Positions 1 through 10,532 of a DNA stretch of 64,000 nucleotides are shown here, in pieces. Numbering within the stretch: position 1 is the first letter of the stretch; each line of letters starts with the position of its first letter. The translations under genes were made by a program, and so were the position numbers. The notes under the pieces are model-generated. The model worked only from the letters and a program-made list of their open reading frames with translations. It was not told where the DNA came from and ran no database searches. The stretch is from Streptomyces chrestomyceticus JCM 4735 (GTDB taxonomy: Bacteria > Actinomycetota > Actinomycetes > Streptomycetales > Streptomycetaceae): NCBI RefSeq assembly GCF_003865135.1, contig NZ_BHZC01000001.1:434001-498000 (forward strand), written 5' to 3'.

Positions 1-44
1 GTGGCCAGGGCGGTCAGAACGGTGCGTACGGTCCGCTGTGTCAT
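1..44 (-). CDS. 5' end of a gene leaving the window, likely secreted protein
   Basis: Fourteen complete codons are visible, running left from an ATG at 44 and starting MTQRTVRTVLTALA. A good ribosome site (GGAGG) lies about 8 bases upstream. The short basic head followed by a hydrophobic run looks like the start of a signal peptide or a first membrane helix, but the rest lies outside the window, so no function can be given. Confidence 0.55.
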   Translation of the reverse strand, partial: MTQRTVRTVLTALA

Positions 45-475
45 CGGTCAGCCTCCGGGAGCCGAAGGGGGCCACCCGCCCCCTGTGGCGTCAGTGACGC
101 CGGGGACGAAGCGGAGGTTGACCGTACGAAGCGGCTTCCGGAGCCGTGTCCGGAAGTGTGCGGAACCTGTCCCGGACAAGCCCGGACAGCTCGCCGGTGG
201 ACGGCGCGGGTGCGGAGTCGGCAGGGTCGGCGGGGAGCCCGGGAACGCGGAGCGGAGCGGGGCGCCCTGCTACGGGGGTGCGGACAGCGCGGGCCGGCGA
301 ACGGGCGGGTGCGGCGGCGGGTGCTGCCCGCCGGGCGTCTCCCCCTGCGCGGTCCCGGGCCGGTCCTGATCCGCACGCCGTGCGGCGCTGCCGGACCGGC
401 CCCATGATGGAAGCAGCGGAGGCACTGCCGGCCCGGCGGGACTCTCCGGACCCGAGCGATTCTTCGGGAGGCGCC
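45..475. other. Intergenic stretch, no gene recognised
   Basis: About 430 bases lie between the leftward partial gene and the rightward 65-aa gene. Open frames on both strands here are rich in Arg, Pro and Gly and have no ribosome site or recognisable domain, as expected of random high-GC sequence. A G/C-rich hairpin-like segment lies near 310-345. Divergent promoters must be here, but I see no convincing -35/-10 pair. Confidence 0.5.
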
Positions 476-673
476 ATGGGCAAGGACAAGACTCCGGGTT
501 CCGACGAGGCCCGCGCGAGGCTGCGGGAGCTGTACACGGGCGGCGAGCGCCCGTTCGATCCGGAGGACCTGGTCATGGCCAGGGGCCTGGAACCGACGCC
601 GGAGCGGGTCGAGGAGGCCCGCAGGCTCATCGAGGAAGAGGGGGCCGCGGCGATCGAACGCTACCTGCCGTGA
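476..673 (+). CDS. Small charged hypothetical protein (65 aa)
   Basis: An ATG at 476 is preceded by GGGAGGCGCC, an acceptable ribosome site. The protein is short and highly charged, beginning MGKDKTPGSDEARARLREL, with an amphipathic helical C-terminal half (VEEARRLIEEEG). It has no membrane segment or signal peptide. Longer frames starting upstream have shadow-like composition, so the short start is preferred. It looks like the small, soluble, helical proteins common in Streptomyces; I cannot assign a function. Confidence 0.6.
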   Translation: MGKDKTPGSDEARARLRELYTGGERPFDPEDLVMARGLEPTPERVEEARRLIEEEGAAAIERYLP

Positions 674-698
674 CGGTGCCGCGCACCGGGCGTACGGC

Positions 699-1049
699 TC
701 AGTTCGGTGACACCAGGGCGGCGACCCGCGCGCGGTAGGCGGCGCTGTCCTCCCGGCTCAGCGGCAGCCGTCCGTCGCCCGCGAGGTGCGACGGGAGGTA
801 GGTGGCCTGCTTGACGGCCTGGGACAGCGGTCCCGGCAGGTTGAGCAGGAACTGCCCCTGTTCGGCGGTCTCGATGACCATCCACGCGTCGGAGCCGCGG
901 TCGTCGGGGGCGGTCGGCTCGATGGTGCTGACGGCCGTCACGGTCAGGGTGGGCGGCACGTCGGCGGTCGTCGGGGTGCCGCCCGTCGTCGTTACGTCGG
1001 TCGTCGTCGGTATGTCGGTTCCCGTCGTGTTCTCGTTCTCCGTACTCAT
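699..1049 (-). CDS. Hypothetical protein with Thr-rich N-terminus (116 aa)
   Basis: The ATG at 1049 has a strong ribosome site (AGGGAGGG) 5-12 bases upstream. Residues 1-40 are a low-complexity Thr-rich stretch coded by degenerate ACG/ACC triplet repeats. Residues 45-116 look folded, with a beta-rich segment (WMVIETAEQGQFLLNLPG) and a C-terminal helix (EDSAAYRARVAALV). There is no signal peptide. It converges on the 65-aa gene at 476 with a 25-base gap. Family unknown. Confidence 0.65.
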   Translation of the reverse strand: MSTENENTTGTDIPTTTDVTTTGGTPTTADVPPTLTVTAVSTIEPTAPDDRGSDAWMVIETAEQGQFLLNLPGPLSQAVKQATYLPSHLAGDGRLPLSREDSAAYRARVAALVSPN

Positions 1050-1233
1050 GTTCCCTCCCTAACAACCGGGTACGGGTCGGGGCCAGCGGTCGCGCCGAGT
1101 CGTGTCTCACAGTGGCCGGGGGAATGCGGGACGGGGACCGCGGAAGGAAAGGTGACCGACGGAGATGAGCCGCAGAAGAGACCTGGCCGGGGTGACCCGT
1201 CCGACACGCGCCGGAGGAGCCCGGTCCCCGATC

Positions 1234-1431
1234 ATGGCCCGCATGGACGAGGACACCCACACCACCGGTCCGGCGCCGGACGCGGCCCGGCGCACGCACG
1301 ACCGGGAGCGCCGACAGGCCCGCCTGGTGCTCGCGGGGCGCGCCGAGAGCGCGGCGGATCTGGCGATGCTGATCGACGCCTTGGGGCTCGATCCCCAGGA
1401 GGACCACGAGCCGTCGGGGCGGCAGGAGTGA
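1234..1431 (+). CDS. Small hypothetical protein (65 aa)
   Basis: This small soluble protein has an Arg-rich middle (RRTHDRERRQARLVLAGR) followed by a short helical segment (SAADLAMLIDALGLDP), a layout seen in short Streptomyces conserved hypotheticals. The start is uncertain. ATG at 1234 lies about 15 bases after GGAGGAG, ATG at 1243 lies further away, and an ATG at 1165 in the same frame would add 23 residues of less typical composition. It converges on the MbtH-like gene. Confidence 0.5.
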   Translation: MARMDEDTHTTGPAPDAARRTHDRERRQARLVLAGRAESAADLAMLIDALGLDPQEDHEPSGRQE

Positions 1432-1499
1432 GGCGGGGCCCGGCGGGCGGCTGAGCCCCTGCACCGGTGAGCGGCCGGTCCGACGTGAACCCGTGTCGG

Positions 1500-1721
1500 T
1501 CAGTCCGGCGTGGACGCGTCCATCGAGTCGACGAGGGATTTCGGGCGCATGTCCGTCCAGTGTTCCGTCACGTGGTCCAGGCAGCCCTGCCGCGTGTCCT
1601 CGCCGTGCACGACGGTCCAGCCGCCGGGCAGCCCGGCGGCGGCGGGCCACAGGGAGAACTGGTTCTCGTCGTTGACGAGGACGAGGTAGGCGGCGTCCGG
1701 GTTCTCGAACGGGTTGGTCAT
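1500..1721 (-). CDS. MbtH-like NRPS accessory protein (73 aa), orphan
   Basis: The family signature is clear: [19 protein letters not shown] at the N-terminus, then SLWP, PGGW and HWTDMRP, with the conserved Trp residues at about 25, 35 and 55. MbtH proteins bind adenylation domains of nonribosomal peptide synthetases and are often needed for their solubility and activity. No synthetase, thioesterase or tailoring gene lies within the window, so this copy is either an orphan that acts in trans or the edge of a lost cluster. A 95-aa unknown gene lies upstream in the same orientation. Length is normal for the family. Confidence 0.92.
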   Translation of the reverse strand: MTNPFENPDAAYLVLVNDENQFSLWPAAAGLPGGWTVVHGEDTRQGCLDHVTEHWTDMRPKSLVDSMDASTPD

Positions 1722-1909
1722 GACGTGCGGCTCCTTGGCGGGCGGGTCGGGGGGCGGTTACGGGCTGGTCGTTCTGCGCGGCGAGGGCCGGATGGTTTAC
1801 CAGCCCGGGTGTTGTCGGTCAGGGTCTCCGCCAAGGCCGTCACAGGGATTCCGCCAGCAGGGCGGCCAGTGCGCTGCCCTCGTCGCGCAGGATGCGCGCA
1901 GGGACGCGG

Positions 1910-2197
1910 TCAGCTCCAGTACCGCAGGGGCTCGTCGGGGCCCTTGCGGGCGATGAACGTCACCACGCCTATGCACGACGCGAACAAGGCGCGCCTCTCG
2001 TGGATCGAGGGCAGTGTGGCGTCGCGATAACGAGCGCTCAGTTCGGGGTTCCACGCCGTGTCGATGTGCGCCAGGCGCACTCGTCCCACCGTACTCGTAT
2101 ATTTCTTGTGATAATTCCCCAGCGCCTTGTGCCGCACCCCAGTCAACTCGGGCGCCGCACCGGCGCCGGTGCCGATATCGGAAACAGTCGGGGTCAC
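1910..2197 (-). CDS. Hypothetical protein (95 aa)
   Basis: A GTG at 2197 has GGAGAG about 8 bases upstream; longer versions of this frame begin with shadow-like Arg/Gly-rich sequence and are not preferred. The protein begins VTPTVSDIGTG and has a mixed middle (HKALGNYHKKYTSTVGRVR) whose codons are less G/C-rich than the neighbours. It ends with a short hydrophobic segment (FASCIGVVTFIA). It lies just upstream of the MbtH-like gene in the same direction (188-base gap), so the two could belong to one accessory unit. Function unknown. Confidence 0.55.
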   Translation of the reverse strand: MTPTVSDIGTGAGAAPELTGVRHKALGNYHKKYTSTVGRVRLAHIDTAWNPELSARYRDATLPSIHERRALFASCIGVVTFIARKGPDEPLRYWS

Positions 2198-2485
2198 GTC
2201 GTCACTCTCCACTCGACGGTGCGCGGCAGGGAAAGCACCGGACGGCCGCCGGCAGGTCGCCGCACGGCCACCCCGGCCTCCGCGGCGGAAAAGCCGGGAA
2301 AGCCCGGGCGCGCCCCGCACAGCTTCTCCCGGCGCGTCTGCCGCTACACCGCTCTTACCGGCGGCCCGCCCCATCGGGGGAATACGGAGGCTTCCCCTGG
2401 ACGGGTGCCGGTATAACGACGTTCCGACAAACTGTGGAGAAGGATGAACATCCCGGTGCCGCCCGGCCCGGCACCGTTGCCCGGC

Positions 2486-4105
2486 TCAACGGGTTCCGCT
2501 GGGCACCACGCACTCGGCCGGCTGCGGCTTCTTCTCCGGCCACCCCAGGCCCACGAACGCCACTTTCCGGGTGCGCGGGTCCAACTGGACGACGGCCACC
2601 GGCTTGTCGTAGGCGTTTCCTCCGTTGGTGAGGCAGATCCAGCCGCTCGTACCCCGTACCCGGTGCGCGGCTTCCAGGCGCGGCCATTCGGCGGCGACGC
2701 GTTCCCGGGACGGTATCGATCCGACGACCTGGGCGTTCGCCAGGAACACGGCCTCGGCGACGGTGCGTACGCCGTCGTGGACCAGCATCGTGCGGGAGTC
2801 CTCCAGTTGCACCGGGCCGATGTCCCCCGCGGTCTGCTGGTCGATCAGGGCGCGGAGTTCCTGGAGTTCCCTGCGCGGATCGGTCAGATAGGCCGACCGG
2901 TCCGCGGCCGCCGGCTTCCTGCCCGCGTCCGCCTGCTGCTTCTCCCAGGTGCGCAGTGCCACGTCCCACGCGTCGGGATGTCCGGGCGCCGCGTACTGCA
3001 CGGTAATCGTGGGATTTCCCCCGTCGCCCCGGAGTTTCTTCCAGTCGTCGTCGGTCAGATACCGGTCCAGCGTCGCCGCTCCCGATCCGCTGACGATGGT
3101 GTATTTTTTCCCGTGGCACGGCACCTCGGCCAATTTCAGGGCGAAGAGCCGCAGATGGACCGGGCGGCCCGCGAAATAGACCACGTGCGCGTCGGATTCG
3201 CAGATGTTGTGGCCGATCAGCGAGAAGTGGTTCCCGGTCTGGCCCGGGTCGTTGATGCCGGGTGATTCGAAGACCTGGTCCTTCGGTCCGGGCGGGCCCG
3301 GCTCCGGGCGGCTGAACGCCTTGGCGAGCGACTCGTCGTAGATGTCGTGCGGCCGGACGTCCCTGACCAGGACGGTCTCCGCGTCCCTGAGCCCGCCGTG
3401 GAAATGGGCGAGGGCGTCCGCCTGCTGCCGGTTGGTGGGAATGATGCGGGCCAGGCCGGGGAACGGGAGCCGTCCAGCGGGATTGTCGGGATTGGCGATC
3501 TCGTCGGCGCTGACCCGGCTGGCGAGAACCGGGATCTTCAGCTCGTCGGTCAGCCGTGCGACGGCCTGCTTGGTGGCGCCGAGACTCAGGTTGAAACCGG
3601 TGACGGCCCGCAGATTGTCCCGCTCGGAATCCGCCATCGCCGCGAGCTGGTCCACCACTTTTTCCTGCTGGGCGTAATCGGCACCGGGGTTGGCCAGGAC
3701 GAGACGCAGCAGCGGGGTCTTCTCCGTGCGGTTGGCGCGGTACTGCGCCAGGTACGCACCCTGCAATTCGCTGCGGAGCTGCTTGCGTTCGGCGGGCAGT
3801 TTCGGCTGCAACGGCAGCATCATCGCCACGGTGACGCTGGCCTTCTGGCCGGTGACCCGTGCGTTCTCCTTACGTATCGCCTCGGTGACCTTCCGTATCT
3901 CCGGAACCCCGAAGTCGTAACCGGAGCCGTTGACGCCGATGCATTCACCGGCACTCTTCTCGACCCCCTCGGCGCAGTGCTCGGGTGCCCCGAACTTCGC
4001 GGGGAGGAGGAGCGTGGCGGGCACGGCCACGGCCAGTACGACGAGCACCGTGCCCGCCTTGCGGATCCAGGTGGCCCAGAACGTGTTGTACAGCCAGTTC
4101 AGCAA
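2486..4105 (-). CDS. Membrane-anchored periplasmic-binding-protein-like sensor
   Basis: The protein has a short cytosolic head, one transmembrane helix (about residues 17-36, GTVLVVLAVAVPATLLLPA) and a long external domain. That domain resembles type-1 periplasmic binding proteins of the branched-chain amino-acid (LivJ-like) class, with the Rossmann-like segments VLVRDVRPHDIYDESLAKAF, VVYFAGRP and KKYTIVSGSGA. It has no lipobox and no permease partner, so a sensing role is more likely than import. I prefer a TTG start at 4105, 7 bases after GAGGGAGGA; GTG at 4147 is an upstream alternative overlapping the previous gene. It is the last gene of a three-gene operon with the 80-aa protein and the P-loop NTPase. 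Confidence 0.8.
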   Translation of the reverse strand: MLNWLYNTFWATWIRKAGTVLVVLAVAVPATLLLPAKFGAPEHCAEGVEKSAGECIGVNGSGYDFGVPEIRKVTEAIRKENARVTGQKASVTVAMMLPLQPKLPAERKQLRSELQGAYLAQYRANRTEKTPLLRLVLANPGADYAQQEKVVDQLAAMADSERDNLRAVTGFNLSLGATKQAVARLTDELKIPVLASRVSADEIANPDNPAGRLPFPGLARIIPTNRQQADALAHFHGGLRDAETVLVRDVRPHDIYDESLAKAFSRPEPGPPGPKDQVFESPGINDPGQTGNHFSLIGHNICESDAHVVYFAGRPVHLRLFALKLAEVPCHGKKYTIVSGSGAATLDRYLTDDDWKKLRGDGGNPTITVQYAAPGHPDAWDVALRTWEKQQADAGRKPAAADRSAYLTDPRRELQELRALIDQQTAGDIGPVQLEDSRTMLVHDGVRTVAEAVFLANAQVVGSIPSRERVAAEWPRLEAAHRVRGTSGWICLTNGGNAYDKPVAVVQLDPRTRKVAFVGLGWPEKKPQPAECVVPSGTR

Positions 4106-4119
4106 CGCCGCGTCCTCCC

Positions 4120-4362
4120 TCAGCCGATGTGTCTCGTGCAGGTGCACGGTCTGAGCGGCTGCTTGCCGGCGAGCCGGTCGCTCCAGTCGCGGGCCGTCTG
4201 CGTCAGGGTCCCGGCCCCCGCGGCGGGCTCCTCCCCCAGCCGTTCCAGCAGCTTGGGCAGGGCGTCGGTCACGGCCTCGTCGAGCGGCTCCGTACGGTCC
4301 TCGCAGAGCCGTACGGCGTGCAGCAGCCGGTCGATGCGCTTGCGCCGCACGTCACCGGTCAC
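4120..4362 (-). CDS. 80-aa linker protein of the NTPase/PBP operon
   Basis: A small soluble protein with a basic N-terminal helix (RRKRIDRLLHAVRLCED) and a second predicted helix (EAVTDALPKLLERLGE), ending in a Cys/His-containing tail (PCTCTRHIG). The GTG start has a GAGG-type site and lies 7 bases after the NTPase stop, and its stop lies 14 bases before the preferred TTG of the sensor gene, so all three are probably translated from one message. The tight coupling suggests it bridges the cytosolic NTPase and the membrane sensor. That is inference; I do not recognise the family. Confidence 0.72.
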   Translation of the reverse strand: MTGDVRRKRIDRLLHAVRLCEDRTEPLDEAVTDALPKLLERLGEEPAAGAGTLTQTARDWSDRLAGKQPLRPCTCTRHIG

Positions 4363-4369
4363 CTCTGCC

Positions 4370-6256
4370 TCACCCAGTGCCCGCGCGCCGGTCGTCGGTA
4401 CGGCCGAGCAGCGGCGCCTCCGCGATGGCCAGGAGTTCGTCGCACCAGACGCGCGCGCTGCGGGTGAGGAAGGTGCGGTCGAGGTAGTCCGTGACCGTCT
4501 CGGCGTCGCCGACCGCCAGGTGGTGGTGCATACCGTGCGCGGCGGCAGAGCCGAAGAGTTCGTCGGCCGCGTCGTCCTCCAGGGCGCGGTAGTGGTCCCG
4601 CAGCAGGGTGTGGTCGCCGTGCCAGGCCGCGCCGTGCGCGCGCAGCCGGTACAGGCGCCGCATGAGCAGGCGGCGCAGGCCGAGATCGCCGATGAAGTGC
4701 CGGGGACAGTGCGGCCAGCCGCTGTCCCGCAGCAGCTCGGCGATGCGGTAGGCGGACAGGCGCTCGTCCCGGCCCGCCTGCACCTCGCGCATCAGGACCT
4801 GGGCGCACTCCGCGTCGTGGGCCACCGAGAGGTGGCTGAGCAGGTCGAGCCAGTGCCCGCGCTGCTCCGGCGGAAGTTCCTCCGGAGGCTGCCGTACGAC
4901 GAGGTCGTCCAGCAGGAGTTCCGCGACCGGGCGGCCCTCCGCGTCCTCCCCGGAGCGCACCCGCGCGCCCAGCAGGTCCCAGTCGGTGCCCGCGCCGGAC
5001 TCCCGGAACGTCAGCGCCGCGGTCGCCTCTCCCAGCCGGGTCACGAACAGCGGGCGCCCACCGCTCAGCCGGTGGATGCCGCTGTCGATGCGGAGCTGGG
5101 CGGCGTTGTCGCCCAGCGCCCGCCGGGCCTGGAGGCGGGCCGTCTCCCTGGACTGCTGGTCGCGCGTGAGCATCGGCATACGGACGAGGAGGACGCCACG
5201 CGACAGGGGCGTCAGGCCGGGTATGCCGCCGGAGGGACGACTCCACTGCGGCAGGCCACCGTCGGAGGGCCGCCAGTTGACGGGCGCGTCGTCGTCCGTA
5301 CCGGCGGTGCCGCCGACGTGGTACAGGAAGCGTCCGCCGTCCTCCCGCCTGGCGGTCGCCATGACCACCAGCCGGTCGTGATGCCCCCGCTCGCGGTCCT
5401 CCAGCACCGGTCGCAACAGCCGTCTGCCGAGGGCGTTGTCCGCGTGGTCGAGCAGCAGGGCGGGCCGCCCGGCCCGGGACAGCCGGCCCAGCAGCGACAC
5501 GTACGCGGCCTCGATGTCCTGCCGCAGCGCGCGGAAGAGGAAGCCCTCGGCGACCTCGCGTGCTTCGCCGCCCTGCTGGAAGTGCGAGGCCAGCGAGTGC
5601 AGTCCCAGCTTCGGGTGGCCGCCCGCGCCCGTGTACTCGCCGTAGCACGCCGCCAGCGCGGCTTTGCCCTCCTGGGAGGTGCGGGCGAGCAGTTCGTCGA
5701 GCACGGCGTTGATGAACGGTACGGCCCCCGGGTGGGCCACCAGCCCCGCGACGACGCCGACGTAGGCCCTGCCCGCCCGGTTCAGCACACCCCGCCAGAA
5801 GGAGCCGCGCGGCAGCAGCTCGTCGTGTCGTTGCACCTCGCTGACCAGGGTGGCGGTGTCGGCGAGCGGATCGCCGGCCGCGACCGCCGCGAGGCCCGCG
5901 TACAGGCGCGGGGTGGCGACCGCTCCGCCGTCGCCCTGCCAGGCGCCGAACTGCCGGGCCACCTCCCGCAGCACCTCCGTCGGCACCGAGCGCGTCTGCG
6001 GGTGCTGCTCCGCCTGCTCCCGGTACACCGGGAGCCCGCAGTCGATGTGCGCCGTCGGTACGTGGCGGCCGAACTCGCCCCGTACGCACCGCAGGAACCG
6101 GCCCTTGCCGGTGCCGGGGCCGCCGACGAGCAGGACCACGGGCAGGTCGGGGCCGTACAGCGGCTTGCGGTTGCGGCCCGCGCGGGTCTTGCCGAGCAGT
6201 CTGGCCACCAAGCCCTCGTCGTCGAGCAGCTTGTCGAATCCGAGATCGTCAGGCAC
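4370..6256 (-). CDS. STAND-like P-loop NTPase (628 aa)
   Basis: A Walker A motif (GGPGTGKG, about residues 45-52) and a Walker B-like strand (ALLLDHAD, about 267-273) are clear. Later come a sensor-like segment (VVMATARR) and a G-x-P element (LSGGRPLFV) of the kind seen in STAND NTPases. The C-terminal 200 residues are helical and could be an effector-associated or protein-binding module. There is no membrane segment. The GTG start at 6256 follows GGGGGA. It leads an operon with the 80-aa protein and the anchored PBP-like sensor. NTPase plus external ligand-binding domain suggests a signalling or conflict system; the role itself is inferred. Confidence 0.82.
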   Translation of the reverse strand: MPDDLGFDKLLDDEGLVARLLGKTRAGRNRKPLYGPDLPVVLLVGGPGTGKGRFLRCVRGEFGRHVPTAHIDCGLPVYREQAEQHPQTRSVPTEVLREVARQFGAWQGDGGAVATPRLYAGLAAVAAGDPLADTATLVSEVQRHDELLPRGSFWRGVLNRAGRAYVGVVAGLVAHPGAVPFINAVLDELLARTSQEGKAALAACYGEYTGAGGHPKLGLHSLASHFQQGGEAREVAEGFLFRALRQDIEAAYVSLLGRLSRAGRPALLLDHADNALGRRLLRPVLEDRERGHHDRLVVMATARREDGGRFLYHVGGTAGTDDDAPVNWRPSDGGLPQWSRPSGGIPGLTPLSRGVLLVRMPMLTRDQQSRETARLQARRALGDNAAQLRIDSGIHRLSGGRPLFVTRLGEATAALTFRESGAGTDWDLLGARVRSGEDAEGRPVAELLLDDLVVRQPPEELPPEQRGHWLDLLSHLSVAHDAECAQVLMREVQAGRDERLSAYRIAELLRDSGWPHCPRHFIGDLGLRRLLMRRLYRLRAHGAAWHGDHTLLRDHYRALEDDAADELFGSAAAHGMHHHLAVGDAETVTDYLDRTFLTRSARVWCDELLAIAEAPLLGRTDDRRAGTG

Positions 6257-6374
6257 GGGTCCCCCGATGTGTCACCGACCGTACCGCTGGTGATGACACG
6301 TCAGGTTAGTGCAGCGCCCGGCCTCTAGGGAGGGTTCCTCCCGGCCGAACCTTCCGTCACAGCACCGCCGTCCG

Positions 6375-6875
6375 TCACTCCTCGTCGCTCTCGTCGGCGG
6401 CGCGGACCCGGCCGGCCAGCCGCTCGTACCGCTGCCGGGCCGCCTGCGGCGTGCCCAGCCCCAACCCGAAGGCCACCTCGGGCCAGGTCATGCCGCGTCC
6501 GCGGGCCATCCGCAGCAGGCCGGCCTCCAGCTCGTCCAGCTCGCCGCGCACCAGCGGCAGCAGGGTCAACGCCGCGGTGATGTCCGCCCGGTCCACCTCC
6601 GGCTCGCCCTCGTCGAGCCGCGCCGCGCCGCTCATCAGGAACGCCACCAGCCGGACGGCCTCGTGCGGGCCGAGGACGGACGGATGCGTCTGCCGTGCCC
6701 GCTGCTTCTCGGTGGCCGCGTGCCGCTCCGCGACCCGGAACAGCGCCGTGTGCACCCGCTGCGCACGCGCCTGCTGCGCGTCCGGCAGCGGGAAGGGGTC
6801 CTGGTCGGGGTGCCGGCCGTGCTGATCGTGCTGCTCGGAGGCCGATGCCATGGGGGCTGTCGTGGGGTCCGTCAT
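6375..6875 (-). CDS. HTH-containing DNA-binding-type protein (166 aa)
   Basis: The C-terminal 50 residues (LLRMARGRGMTWPEVAFGL, then TPQAARQRYERLAG) read as a helix-turn-helix of the sort found in many small Streptomyces DNA-binding proteins. The N-terminal 40 residues are polar and His/Asp-rich. The middle (PHEAVRLVAFLMSGAARLDEG) is helical. I start at ATG 6875; a TTG 24 bases upstream is in frame. No ribosome site precedes 6875, so the message may be leaderless. It lies 118 bases upstream of the NTPase operon in the same direction and could be its regulator, but nothing in the sequence proves that. Confidence 0.72.
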   Translation of the reverse strand: MTDPTTAPMASASEQHDQHGRHPDQDPFPLPDAQQARAQRVHTALFRVAERHAATEKQRARQTHPSVLGPHEAVRLVAFLMSGAARLDEGEPEVDRADITAALTLLPLVRGELDELEAGLLRMARGRGMTWPEVAFGLGLGTPQAARQRYERLAGRVRAADESDEE

Positions 6876-7166
6876 GAGGTCAGCATGCGACCGGCACAAA
6901 AGCGTGTCAACGCTTTATTGTGAACATCTTGTTTGCCAACGCGGTGCTGGCGACCGGCACTTCCGGCCGGCGCTGTCAGGGAAGGGGCGGGCCGGGGCGC
7001 CGTCGTCACCGGCTTCTGCCGCCGAACGACCCCGGCCCGCCTGGGCTTCGTTCATCTTCCCCGAGGAACGAAGCGACTCGATACTGCCCACCGCCCCGGC
7101 CCCCATGCGCACCACCGCGATGATCACCCGGTCGGCGCAGCCCGCGGGACACCCCGATTCCCGTCC

Positions 7167-9152
<1,986 letters not shown>

Positions 9153-9417
9153 CCGTGCCTCACTTCATGACGCATCGACGCCCCGGGCAACGAGAGTGAC
9201 GAGCTCCCGTCACGGCACCCGCGGCCGGTCCGAGTACGCCCCGCCCGCCGTGCCCCGCAGACCCTTGCCTGCGAGGGTGCGGACATTGCAGCATGCGCCG
9301 TGCAGCGTCATCAGCCTTGTCCGCTTTTGGACAACACTGGACTGAACCTTTCTGCTTTCCCGCCCGGTTGCGCTTGCATTCGTGAGGCAGCCGCACAGCG
9401 CAGCCGGGCGGTCACCG

Positions 9418-9648
9418 TCAGGCGGGGAAACCGTACCGGCCCGGGAGCCGGTAGATGTTCTCCGCCCGGATGCCCTCGAAGTCCTCGACGAGGTTGAAGG
9501 AGACGCGCTCCCCCGTCGTCAGCGTGCGGGCCGGTTCGTCCCCCTGGATCGCCGAACGGTAGGCGAGGACGTCCGGTCCGCCGCCGGTCTGGGCGACCAG
9601 GCCGGCACCTCGTTCGTGGTCGAACCACTTGACGACGCCATGGGGCAC
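9418..9648 (-). CDS. Cold-shock-domain-like protein (76 aa) with degenerate RNA-binding motifs
   Basis: The fold is recognisable from HGVVKWFDHERG and GGGPDVLAYRSAI, which align with the GTVKWFN and GGPDVFVH parts of CspA-type proteins, and the length fits. RNP1 is altered (RGAGLV instead of the usual KGFGFI) and RNP2 reads DVLAY instead of DVFVH, so the stacking phenylalanines are missing. Start chosen at GTG 9648, 6 bases after AGAGGTG; an in-frame ATG at 9684 would add 12 residues. It may have lost standard single-strand nucleic-acid binding or have a different partner. Confidence 0.82.
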   Translation of the reverse strand: MPHGVVKWFDHERGAGLVAQTGGGPDVLAYRSAIQGDEPARTLTTGERVSFNLVEDFEGIRAENIYRLPGRYGFPA

Positions 9649-9864
9649 AGCAATCACCTCTGTCGGGTGGAGCGGGCGGGACATCCCACGGGTGCCCCCT
9701 CACCGGTGGTTAAGGGGGCGCATTCGCGGGCGCACGTAGCTCGGCCCCGGCGCCCGGCACCGCCCTCACCCGGGCACACGCCGTCCTGGCGCCGGAGCCT
9801 GCGCCGCTCACCCTGCCGCCCGGCCGGTGACATCCCACCGACGCGGGCGCTCCCTGTGGGCCGG

Positions 9865-10434
9865 TCAGACCACGCCCGCCGCGTCGAGCAGTGCCGCCGC
9901 TGTGGTCACGGCCAGCCCGGCCAGGCTCTCCACCCGCGCTCCGGCGCGCGCGCTCGCGCCGTCGAAGACCAGGCTCAGTTGACGTGCCAGCAGCTCGGGG
10001 TCGGCTGCCCCGCCCCGCTCCGCCTCGGCGCGGAAGGCGTCGGTCAGGTGCCGTTTCACTTCCTCGGCGACGATGCTCGCCGGGTGTGCGGGGTCCTTGA
10101 GCTCGACCTGTGCGGCCAAGAAGGGGCAGCCCCGGTAGTCGGCCGTCTCCGCCAGCTTTTCGAGCCGTTCGAAGACGTACAGGATGCGCGTACGCGGCGG
10201 GCCCGCTTCGACGCTACGCAGGGCGAGTTGCTCCTCGTAGGCGGGAGCGCGCCGCCGCAGGCTGGCCGCGAAGACCTCGTCCTTGCTGTCGAAGAGCTGG
10301 TACATCGAGCGCTTGGAGACCCCGGCCGTCCGGCACAGGGTCTCGACCCCGATGGAGGCGCCCTCGCGGTAGAAGAGTTCGGCCGCCGCGTCGAGCAGCC
10401 GGTCCCGGGTGGAGGCCGTGCCGGTACTGGACAT
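9865..10434 (-). CDS. TetR-family repressor (189 aa)
   Basis: The N-terminal TetR helix-turn-helix is clear: TRDRLLDAAAELFYREG, then GVETLCRTAGVSKRSMYQLF. The C-terminal ligand-binding region is helical (FERLEKLAETADYRGCPF, typical of TetR_C domains in this subgroup). The ATG at 10434 marks the natural N-terminus; longer versions of the frame run through the operator region. It is transcribed divergently from the epoxide hydrolase gene, with two near-identical palindromes between them, so it most likely represses that gene and itself. Confidence 0.9.
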   Translation of the reverse strand: MSSTGTASTRDRLLDAAAELFYREGASIGVETLCRTAGVSKRSMYQLFDSKDEVFAASLRRRAPAYEEQLALRSVEAGPPRTRILYVFERLEKLAETADYRGCPFLAAQVELKDPAHPASIVAEEVKRHLTDAFRAEAERGGAADPELLARQLSLVFDGASARAGARVESLAGLAVTTAAALLDAAGVV

Positions 10435-10468
10435 GCGGGGAGCGTACCGCGCTGCCCACGCCTGCTCG

Positions 10469-10482
10469 AAACCGGTCGGTGT
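10469..10482. promoter_or_regulatory. Candidate TetR operator O2
   Basis: The sequence AAACCGGTCGGTGT matches the palindrome at 10533 at 12 of 14 positions. It lies 35 bases upstream of the tetR ATG, the expected place for autorepression. Confidence 0.6.
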
Positions 10483-10532
10483 ACCCCGAGTGCTGTTCCA
10501 GAGTGCTTCACGGTCTACGGTTCCCTCGGAGG

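Noticed and set aside
3347..6328. Very long plus-strand open frame opposite the NTPase operon
   Set aside because: It is the antisense shadow of high-GC genes: Arg/Gly/Val-rich, no start site, no domain. The minus-strand genes have clear motifs.
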